Below, in pieces: positions 57,287 through 64,000 of a stretch of DNA of 64,000 bases. Location of the stretch: NCBI GenBank assembly GCA_913057175.1, contig CAJXNP010000011.1, forward strand, positions 222,348-286,347, read 5' to 3'. The translations under genes were made by a program, and so were the position numbers. The stretch's first letter is position 1. Every line of letters starts with the position of its first letter. The notes under the pieces were generated by a model. It saw only the letters and a list, made by a program, of their open reading frames with translations, did not search any database and was not told the origin of the DNA. Origin of the DNA: an uncultured Cytophagales bacterium (lineage in GTDB: Bacteria; Bacteroidota; Bacteroidia; Cytophagales; Cyclobacteriaceae).

Positions 57287-59014
57287 TTATTTTACAATGA
57301 TAAGGGCTTCAAGAGCTTCAAGTCTTTGTTGCATATCCTCAATCAGCTGTTTTTGTGATTCAATTACTGCCTGTTGTTCCTGGATGGCTTTAATTGCTAT
57401 CACGCCGAAACCAGAGTAGTCCAGTCCATATAGATCATCCACCTTTGAATAGTGTACTAACTCAGGAAATAACGAAGCAACTTCCTGGGCAATAAAACCG
57501 ATCGTTTTATCTGAAGTGCCGTTACCTATGTAATGGTACTTTAAAGGTTGAAGGTATTTTAATTTTGAAAGTACAGGAGACAAAATCTCTATCCCGCTCT
57601 TTAGACGTAAGTCAGATGATTGAACATAAGCCCCACTACTAGCATTAAAAAAACCACGCAGGGATCCGCCAAAATGAAGACGGAGGCCAAAACCATGAGT
57701 TATGTCCCAATCTTCATTAATGCCATCGCTGATCCGTAGCCCTGTACCAACCGTTTGCGAGCCTTGAAAAATTTGAAAGCGCCCGGATGGTGTTGAAATA
57801 TTTATTCCTACATTACCGTTTCCTCTGACAGTCATAATATCACCATAGCTGCTATGATAAAAATTGAGCTTATCGTCGGAATTATTAGATTCATCTGTAT
57901 AACCGGAAACTGACCAGAAATTTTCTGAATTAGTATTCTGGAATGTAAGACGTGCAAAATCCTGTTCAACTTCTGTGAGGGCTAAATGCGCTTGAGAGAT
58001 TGTACTATTGGATTTAATTTCCAGGTAAGCTGTTGGAACTGTGATGTCACCGATGCCTATCTGTCCATTTTGTTTCATGATCATCCGCGGGATATTTGTA
58101 TCAGTTCCTTCCTCGCTGCTGAAAAATTGAAGATCTGCGCCACTGTTGAGTGTACTAATTCTCCACCGATTTCCACCATCCGGATATCCCAATTCGAATG
58201 CACCTAATAAAGTATTGATAAACATTTCACCATCTACGTGAAGCAGTTTTTCAGGCTCCGCTATTCCAATTCCTACAAAACCGCCACTTGTAACCAAAGC
58301 CGGACCATCTCCATTAGTTTCAAACAATCCTGCGATCCCTCCAGAGGTAGCGCTTCCATATACACCAACTCCAGTTGCGTTATCACTACTTCCCCACACA
58401 CCTGCAAATGGATTTTCAGCCGAAGAAAGACCAGCTATACCGTAACCAGATTCTGAATTTCCAAGGATGGCAGACCTCGTTAACCCCTCAATACCTGAAC
58501 CATTACCCTGGATGCCAGCCAAAGCCAGTCCTTCACCAGAACTACTATTGATAACCTGAAAACCTGTTTTATTTTCCGCTGAAATTATTCCCTCAAAAGG
58601 TAATGTAATCGAATCGGCCTTTTTGGAATGCAATGCGTAAGGAACGGAAAGAAATGGCAAGGTACCCATGTCAAAATAACCATCTCCGGTATCGATTTCT
58701 ACATTAAGGTGATGTGCGTCATTACCCCAGTTTATTTCCGTAAAATTACCGTTAGTAGTTGTTCCTTCGCCAATGGCTAAAGTAAATAAACCCTGTGAGT
58801 TTGTTGAAAGTGTATGTTCTTCTTCAAATACCAGAGTAGTTGGTGTTTGTCCGCTGAATATAGTCAGTCGCACATTGATATCCTGATCAGCTTGAGGATT
58901 GCCATTATTATCTCGAATAATAGCCTGATAATTGATTGCGTCTGGTGACTGGGCTTTGAGTATTAATATACTCATTATCCACAATATGAAAGTAAATAAG
59001 ACATTTTTACTCAT
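57287..59014 (-). CDS. Secreted tail-fibre-like protein with S74 intramolecular chaperone
   Basis: 575 residues from the ATG at 59014; an in-frame TTG at 59023 is less likely. A signal peptide ends at ILKAQ. The N-terminal region (DAINYQAIIRDNNGNPQADQ, with VRLTIFSG) is a domain frequent in Bacteroidota surface proteins. The middle is repetitive in glycine, serine and asparagine (GNSESGYGIAGLSSAENPF, GVGVYGSATSGGIAGLF). The C-terminus has the S74 signature SSDLRLKSGIEILSPVLSKL and IGFIAQEVASLFPELV, followed by a coiled coil of about 30 residues. S74 domains help trimeric fibres fold and then cut themselves off at the SDxRxK motif. It is coupled with a T9SS-sorted protein. Confidence 0.87.
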   Translation of the reverse strand: MSKNVLFTFILWIMSILILKAQSPDAINYQAIIRDNNGNPQADQDINVRLTIFSGQTPTTLVFEEEHTLSTNSQGLFTLAIGEGTTTNGNFTEINWGNDAHHLNVEIDTGDGYFDMGTLPFLSVPYALHSKKADSITLPFEGIISAENKTGFQVINSSSGEGLALAGIQGNGSGIEGLTRSAILGNSESGYGIAGLSSAENPFAGVWGSSDNATGVGVYGSATSGGIAGLFETNGDGPALVTSGGFVGIGIAEPEKLLHVDGEMFINTLLGAFELGYPDGGNRWRISTLNSGADLQFFSSEEGTDTNIPRMIMKQNGQIGIGDITVPTAYLEIKSNSTISQAHLALTEVEQDFARLTFQNTNSENFWSVSGYTDESNNSDDKLNFYHSSYGDIMTVRGNGNVGINISTPSGRFQIFQGSQTVGTGLRISDGINEDWDITHGFGLRLHFGGSLRGFFNASSGAYVQSSDLRLKSGIEILSPVLSKLKYLQPLKYHYIGNGTSDKTIGFIAQEVASLFPELVHYSKVDDLYGLDYSGFGVIAIKAIQEQQAVIESQKQLIEDMQQRLEALEALIIVK

Positions 59015-59238
59015 GGGTTTCAAGTTTTATATGTTAAACAACCATGACAAAAATTGAATCTAATATGAAGGTTTAGACGTGAAATTTATATTAGTAATTT
59101 AAGGTTAAACCAGTAAAAAAACAATTTCAAGAGTTTAAAAATTGGATGCTGCTGTTCATAGGAGTCAAGCCAGGGTTAGGAATAAAGAAGATACCTTATC
59201 CATAGCAAAATTGCACCTCCTAACATCAGGCCAAACAT

Positions 59239-59280
59239 AAGCCTCAGAGTCCTCTGAGATCGACTCTTATAGAGAGTAAT
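59239..59280 (+). repeat. Intergenic repeat family, tail-only fragment
   Basis: AAGCCTCAGAGTCC followed by ...GAGAGTA matches only the 3' tail of copies A and B. It lies 28 bases before full copy B, in the 512-base gap 59015-59526, as if units once stood in tandem. Confidence 0.55.
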
Positions 59281-59307
59281 TGAATGAAAGCAATTTGTTT
59301 TACACAA

Positions 59308-59510
59308 ATGCAGGTAAAAAGCCGGGTCTGACGATAGCCGGGCCGCCCCGGTATCAGATGTGATAATCAATGACTTCCGGGCTGGAGTTCAACAACCCGG
59401 TTCCTTCATCATCATCTATCGTTGGAATTATCGGAATGTCCCGAGAACTCCTTTTTAAGAAACGACTGCAAGCCTCAGGGTCCACTGCGTGTGACTTTGA
59501 GAGAGTAGTT
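59308..59510 (+). repeat. Intergenic repeat family, copy B
   Basis: The longest copy, about 200 bases, in the gap before the GH116 gene. It has the blocks listed for copy A plus an internal hairpin (CCGGG near 59377, CCCGG near 59396). A short minus-strand reading frame across it (59176-59370) does not look like a real protein. Confidence 0.75.
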
Positions 59511-59526
59511 GGAAGCAATCGATTTT

Positions 59527-62175
59527 CTATAATTTCTTGACTTTCATCTTTTTACCGGAAACCAGACAGGTTTTTATATCCAGATCGCCCAACTCCCACT
59601 TTACAAACGGATCTCCATTTTCCAGACCGATGGTCCCGAATCCTGATGCGCAGCTATAAAATGACCGGAAGTTATTCCCGATCTTTGAATCGACAAAAAG
59701 TACCTTGTCCACAGCATCGTATCTCACTCCCGTCAGGCTTTGGATCAAACCGTAACTTGCAAGAGCTCTTGCATACCAGTTGCCACACTCATATTCATTG
59801 AAAGGATTTCGTATTCTCCCATCATACCGTTTTCGTATCTCACGAACAATTTCCAGTCCTTTGTCCACTTCACCCATCGCGATCAGGTGCGATGCAACCT
59901 GGTATTCGATTCCCGTCCACACCTCATTGCTGTAAACAAACGGTAAGGTGAGCTTTCCCCCTTTGGGCCAGGTACAAAGAAGCACACCCCCTTCCTTACC
60001 CATGGCAAAAGAGGGCCGTTGGGGGTTTACATGATTGGAAAGATCTTTTTTAAAATTGTATTTGTGTACCGCCAGCAGATGGCTTTTCAACTTTTCCTTG
60101 TCAAGGAAATCTTCCAATCCACACATATTGGCCATCCAGCATCCCAGAATTCCGTCAGAAAGGCACCCTTGTCCGTATTGATATTTGGGTCCTTCCTTCA
60201 TGAGCAGTGATCGGGCCTCATCAGAATAATTTAACTGAAGAGATTTGTTGGGATCTTCTTCGGTAGGATCTTTTGCTTCCAAACCTTTCCAGACGATTTT
60301 CTGGATAAAATACTCTCCATCGTAGAGTTCCGATTCCATATATTTTGTGCCCTTTTCCAAAAGCTGCTCGTATTTTGAAACATCCGCACTGACCTCCCGA
60401 CCCATGATGATGATCGCCGACAAGGCTCCCAGGTAAAAGCTGGTACACATCCCATCGGGGCCCCAAAACTCGATGTCGTAGGTATTGTGATGTGGCTCTT
60501 CCAGGACTCCCTTTCCCTTTGGATCCCAGGCCCTGATACAGTAATCCATGCTTTTCTTCACTTTCGGCCAGAGCCGCTTCATCCACCCCGTATCTCCAGA
60601 TATTCTCCATTCACGATACACCTTCATGGACCCTCCCAGCTGACCATCGGCAGCAGCATGAAAATCATGGGAAGGTTCCTGAAGTGGCAGAGTCGCCCGA
60701 AACGTCTGGTGGCCCTCTTCATTCTGACTGATCAATAACTCCGTTTCACGCAGTGTTCTCTCCAGGTCGGGGAAAAGCCTTGAAATAGCCTGGGCGTAAT
60801 TCCAGACATGCGTACAGCTGCCATGGCAACATCCGAAATCATCTCCCGATCCTTCGTAAGCCCATAATTTTCCATCCCGCTGGCGCAGAACCGTGGTTGA
60901 TTTAAGAATGGTAAGATTTGCGGCTACCGCTTCCATAACTTCATCAGGGAGTGACTGGCCGTAAAAACAATCTGAAAATGACTCGGTCTTTTCTTTGAGT
61001 ATCTGGTAATTGTTTTGCCAATAATCCGTCACCTCCCCTATTCCGGCAAATCTTTTGGAATACCAGGGTTCATAGAAAAAATCTGAATAGTCGTCACAGC
61101 AGCCGGTACTTTGCTGACATTCAGCTTTCAGTTTCTTGAGCTCCTCTGTTTCACCCAATCCGGCCCGAATGGTAGAATGTGGTACATACCATGAAAACAA
61201 GAGGGGAACCGTTGTTTCTTCTCCGGGACCCAACACGATAGGAACGTAGAGTGAGGCTCCATTTGCGCCTTTTGTCTCCGGATCATTGGGAAGGGTACAT
61301 TCTGTAATATCCTTCCAGATAACCGTCTTTGCATCAAACCATCCTCCTCTAAACAGGCTATGATCCACAACCGTATCCTGTCGAGTGGAAAAAATGGCAA
61401 AATCGCTTTTGTATTCCGGATGTCCGGGGCGGCAATCCTGTGACAGGACAAATCCATTTTCAACAGATCCTACCGAATTGCCATCCTCCCACTTTCCCCA
61501 ACCGGTAGAGATCCGAAGAAAATTAAATGCATGGTAGGAAAAGACCGCTTCAATCCGTTCACTAGAAACATTGCGAAATGTATATTCCAACGCAGCCACC
61601 GGTAGGCTGGAGTTGTCTTCATCGGTCGGAATAAAGGGATTCCAGGCACGAATGGTCGCTTCCAGTGGATATGCTTCATCTCTCAGGCTGACCATTCCAA
61701 AAGGAAACTTTGCCTCAAAGGAAGACACGGCAAACCTGGGATATCCATACGAACTCTCCCCTAACCCGTTTCCAGCACCCTGCTTTCCAAATACCTTCCA
61801 GCCTGGTACCGGACCCTCCAGCACTTTAGCTCCATTTTCCATTCCTTTAACAGAAATGGCTCCCATCATAAATGGTTCGTTTCCAAAAGCCGGGGTATGT
61901 CGTAGAGAAAAATGTGAAAGGCATCCCGAACCCTCTATACAAAACATGCCCGTTCCAAAGCCACCAATCGGGAAGGCTATCCGGTCCAGGCAGGGCTCCG
62001 TATAGGGTCCATTGAACTTACGGTCAGTAGCATTTGAAACTGATTTTTCTGTTTTCTCAGACTCTTTTTTTACTGGTTGTTCCTTAGCCTCTGAAGTATA
62101 TCCCATGAGAAATGCCGGTGCGCCAGCAGCCAGGGTCGTCTTTTTGAGAAAGTCGCGTCGCTTAACTTCTTTCAT
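59527..62175 (-). CDS. GH116 family glycosidase with Tat signal
   Basis: An 882-residue enzyme of the beta-glucosidase/glucosylceramidase-like family 116. The N-terminus KRRDFLKKTTLAAGAPAF is a twin-arginine signal, so it is exported folded. The N-terminal beta-sandwich starts GPYTEPCLDRIAFPIGGFGT; the (alpha/alpha)6 barrel has GSCTHVWNYAQAISRLFPDL, HHNTYDIEFWGPDGM and YGQGCLSDGILGCW, whose Asp corresponds in my reading to the acid/base region, then SNEVWTGIEYQVASHLI. Known members act on beta-glucosides, beta-xylosides or N-acetylglucosaminides, so the substrate is open. It is a separate unit from its neighbours. Confidence 0.9.
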   Translation of the reverse strand: MKEVKRRDFLKKTTLAAGAPAFLMGYTSEAKEQPVKKESEKTEKSVSNATDRKFNGPYTEPCLDRIAFPIGGFGTGMFCIEGSGCLSHFSLRHTPAFGNEPFMMGAISVKGMENGAKVLEGPVPGWKVFGKQGAGNGLGESSYGYPRFAVSSFEAKFPFGMVSLRDEAYPLEATIRAWNPFIPTDEDNSSLPVAALEYTFRNVSSERIEAVFSYHAFNFLRISTGWGKWEDGNSVGSVENGFVLSQDCRPGHPEYKSDFAIFSTRQDTVVDHSLFRGGWFDAKTVIWKDITECTLPNDPETKGANGASLYVPIVLGPGEETTVPLLFSWYVPHSTIRAGLGETEELKKLKAECQQSTGCCDDYSDFFYEPWYSKRFAGIGEVTDYWQNNYQILKEKTESFSDCFYGQSLPDEVMEAVAANLTILKSTTVLRQRDGKLWAYEGSGDDFGCCHGSCTHVWNYAQAISRLFPDLERTLRETELLISQNEEGHQTFRATLPLQEPSHDFHAAADGQLGGSMKVYREWRISGDTGWMKRLWPKVKKSMDYCIRAWDPKGKGVLEEPHHNTYDIEFWGPDGMCTSFYLGALSAIIIMGREVSADVSKYEQLLEKGTKYMESELYDGEYFIQKIVWKGLEAKDPTEEDPNKSLQLNYSDEARSLLMKEGPKYQYGQGCLSDGILGCWMANMCGLEDFLDKEKLKSHLLAVHKYNFKKDLSNHVNPQRPSFAMGKEGGVLLCTWPKGGKLTLPFVYSNEVWTGIEYQVASHLIAMGEVDKGLEIVREIRKRYDGRIRNPFNEYECGNWYARALASYGLIQSLTGVRYDAVDKVLFVDSKIGNNFRSFYSCASGFGTIGLENGDPFVKWELGDLDIKTCLVSGKKMKVKKL

Positions 62176-62392
62176 GATGGATTAGTTGGGTGGTGTTCTC
62201 ATTCAATCTAGTGAATTTTTGCCGCTCTTACTACTTCATTTCATGAATGCCACCAAATTCTGCTTATGCCCCGGGCATTAAAACTGTGTGCTCTTATGGT
62301 TATTGGAGAAAAGTCACCATCATTCAAACCGATAGGGTAAAATATTTTGAAATAACAAAAATCCGGTACTATTACATATGGTTAACCAGAAT

Positions 62393-63643
62393 CTAAATCT
62401 TCCCATAAACCGCGTCCCTGAATTGTTTGTGTACGCCATTGCTGAATGGAAAGATCTGCACAAAAAGCACGACAGTCAGCTCATTTTTCGGATCCACCCA
62501 GAATAAGGTGCTGGCCGCTCCGTCCCAGAAAAACTCGCCCACCACGCCATTCTTTTCCTCGGGGGATTGAGGAGGTTCCGTACGGACCGCAAAATCAATT
62601 CCAAATCCAACCCTTCCCTTAGATTTTAGCCAAAGGCTATCTTCTACTGCTGGTAAATGATTGGTAGCCATGAGCTTTACGGACTCCGGATTGAGAATGG
62701 TATTGCCGTTGTAGGTCCCTTCATTAAGCAGCATCTGCGCAAACTTCATGTAGTCATCGATGGTCGATTTTAGTCCCCACCCACCTGGTTTCATTGGCCA
62801 GTCCTGGTAGTTAAGGGTGTGTACATTTTCATCGGGGACTCTGAACAGTCCACTATCAGTTCTTTGATAGATAGCTGCCACCCGGCTTCTTTTTTCTTCC
62901 GATACGAAATAGCTGGTTTCGCTCATTCCCAACGGATCGAGCACCACCTCCCTCATGTATTCGTCAAAAGGCTTTCCGGCAAGTTTTTCCGCTATGTAAG
63001 CCTGCACATCAACTGAAATGCCATATTCCCAGCGCTGGCCAGGCTGATAGCCAAGTGGTATTTTGCTGAGTTTATAAGCCATATCGGACAGTGTTGTTTC
63101 AAAATTTAGCAGATCTGCATTTCCGGCCAGACTATCTAAACCAAGATCGGAGCGTCGAGAAAACCCGGCAGTATGTCGTGTGATATCCGCGATGGTGATC
63201 GCCCGATTGGCCGAATCGAGGATCATTTCACCCGATTCAGTAAGGCCGGTAACAACCTGCATGTTCGTGAATTCCGGGGCATATTTTGAAAGAGGATCTT
63301 CCAGTTGAAAATCACCATTTTCGTACAAGGTCATCAGGGTAACACCGGTAATGGGTTTGGTCATGGAATAGATTGTGACGATCGTATTTCTCGCCATGAG
63401 TACACTAGCTTCCCTGTCAGCGTATCCTGCAGCATTGAAGTAAACTTCCTCTCCTTTTTCAATGATCAATGCGGATGCACCTGCGACCATGCTATCAGTA
63501 ACGAAAGATTGAAGTGTGGCATCGAGCCGGTCTTTGGCATCCTGGTCGATGACGAGATCTTGTTGTGTTTTTTTATCCTTTGTTGCCTTGTTACAGGCGC
63601 CCATGGTGACAATTACGATAAGAAGATATGCTATATTTTTCAT
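62393..63643 (-). CDS. Serine hydrolase of the class C beta-lactamase fold (lipoprotein)
   Basis: A 416-residue lipoprotein (lipobox TMGAC, Cys17). The SxxK motif is in TIYSMTKPITGVTLMTLYE near residue 93 and the YxS/YxN-type motif is WEYGISVDVQAYIAEKL near residue 206; a late HxG-like triad is not obvious. Proteins of this type are usually esterases or peptidases, and antibiotic hydrolysis should not be assumed. It ends 217 bases before the start of the GH116 gene on the same strand. Confidence 0.87.
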   Translation of the reverse strand: MKNIAYLLIVIVTMGACNKATKDKKTQQDLVIDQDAKDRLDATLQSFVTDSMVAGASALIIEKGEEVYFNAAGYADREASVLMARNTIVTIYSMTKPITGVTLMTLYENGDFQLEDPLSKYAPEFTNMQVVTGLTESGEMILDSANRAITIADITRHTAGFSRRSDLGLDSLAGNADLLNFETTLSDMAYKLSKIPLGYQPGQRWEYGISVDVQAYIAEKLAGKPFDEYMREVVLDPLGMSETSYFVSEEKRSRVAAIYQRTDSGLFRVPDENVHTLNYQDWPMKPGGWGLKSTIDDYMKFAQMLLNEGTYNGNTILNPESVKLMATNHLPAVEDSLWLKSKGRVGFGIDFAVRTEPPQSPEEKNGVVGEFFWDGAASTLFWVDPKNELTVVLFVQIFPFSNGVHKQFRDAVYGKI

Positions 63644-63952
63644 GCGTTAAAGGGGTGAGTTCTTTCTTCTACAAAATTGTATTCAGGTCAAATTAAAAAA
63701 ATATGTGGCAATGACTGTTTCAAAATTCTCTAATGGAGAATAATCGATATGGCTAATGGAAAAACATTGATTGACGTTTCGAGAAACTTTTTGTAGTTCT
63801 TCTCGCAACTCTGTGTGATAGCAAAAATGCTGAAAATTATGTCACAAAGGACACCAGAAAGGTATGGAGATTCACATAGCTTCGATCTAAAATTCGGTGG
63901 TAATATTCAGTCGGATCCCCTTTACCCCATATCCGTCAAGCTAATCAAATAA
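63644..63952. other. Non-coding right-hand region
   Basis: AT-rich with no convincing reading frame or RNA gene. ATTCTC and GAGAAT form a small hairpin near 63725-63741. It would carry the promoter of the beta-lactamase-fold gene. Confidence 0.4.
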
Positions 63953-63989
63953 AAAAAGCTGATACTCAGCGAATTGAGCACAGCTTTTT
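63953..63989. terminator. Bidirectional terminator at the right edge
   Basis: AAAAAGCTG (63953-63961) pairs with CAGCTTTTT (63981-63989), with an inner CTCA/TGAG stem. A-run and T-run on either side allow use from both strands; the gene it serves probably lies beyond the window. Confidence 0.65.
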
Positions 63990-64000
63990 AAAATGATATA

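Noticed and set aside
59176..59370. 64-codon reading frame on the minus strand in the gap before GH116
   Set aside because: It runs across the intergenic repeat, has no recognisable domain, and copy A has no matching open frame.
56514..59510. CRISPR array or integron attC array for the intergenic repeats
   Set aside because: Copies are about 200 bases, few, widely spaced and imperfect, with no regular spacers, no cas or integrase genes and no attC core motifs.
62393..63643. Antibiotic-hydrolysing AmpC beta-lactamase
   Set aside because: SxxK is present, but the sequence context is that of the broad esterase/peptidase group and the KTG motif is not evident.

Overview
The window comes from the chromosome of a member of the Bacteroidota. 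The evidence is a SusC/SusD pair governed by a FecI-type sigma factor and a FecR anti-sigma factor with an STN-bearing receptor, a type IX secretion sorting domain, 7TM-DISM histidine kinase architecture, many lipoproteins and secreted glycosidases, AT-rich spacers, and promoters of the TTTG / TAnnTTTG type. I cannot place it below phylum with confidence. The gene content suits an aerobic, free-living polysaccharide degrader of the Cytophagales or Saprospirales kind.

Layout. (1) 1-5987, minus strand: an assimilatory nitrate operon, read in the order MFS nitrate transporter, a single-chain nitrate reductase carrying its own FAD and [2Fe-2S] modules, and a nitrite/sulfite reductase-like half-domain protein cut by the left edge. 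A cluster of TACGTA palindromes sits over its promoter. (2) 6393-11913: a sensor kinase, a MOSC protein, a lipase-like hydrolase and a four-module secreted-repeat lipoprotein. (3) 12217-23560: a polysaccharide utilisation locus with ECF sigma factor, FecR, SusC, SusD, a GH43 glycosidase and a large secreted protein I cannot assign. (4) 23618-31810: a one-module type I polyketide synthase (KS-AT-DH-KR-ACP-TE) followed by a coupled lipocalin-like gene, with a divergent Sfp-type phosphopantetheinyl transferase able to activate its carrier domain. (5) 32073-44996: a mixed region with an OmpA-like protein, pentapeptide and ankyrin proteins, DinB, acyl-CoA oxidase with VOC, an unusual three-domain AraC regulator beside a berberine-bridge-like oxidoreductase, a cytochrome c/FG-GAP lipoprotein, DUF1801, an SDR and an AraC regulator.

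(6) 45407-54990 is a compact seven-gene operon (GntR/UTRA regulator, ROK-like kinase, MFS permease, GH92 alpha-mannosidase, two paralogous (alpha/alpha)6-type glycosidases and a class I mannose-6-phosphate isomerase). Its logic is complete: surface or periplasmic release of mannose, uptake, phosphorylation and isomerisation to fructose-6-phosphate, with local control. It has no SusC/SusD. (7) 55238-63643 holds a DUF6786-like lipoprotein, a T9SS-sorted protein behind an S74 tail-fibre-chaperone protein, a Tat-exported GH116 glycosidase and a beta-lactamase-fold lipoprotein. The gaps in this part carry copies of an unrecognised intergenic repeat.

I found no rRNA, tRNA, CRISPR array, intact insertion sequence or phage. 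The most unusual items are the TACGTA-flanked nitrate promoter, the intergenic repeat family at 55-59.5 kb, the DUF4242/cyclase-like/AraC fusion, the polyketide synthase with altered KR and DH signatures, and the paired unknown glycosidases around a fused mannose isomerase.
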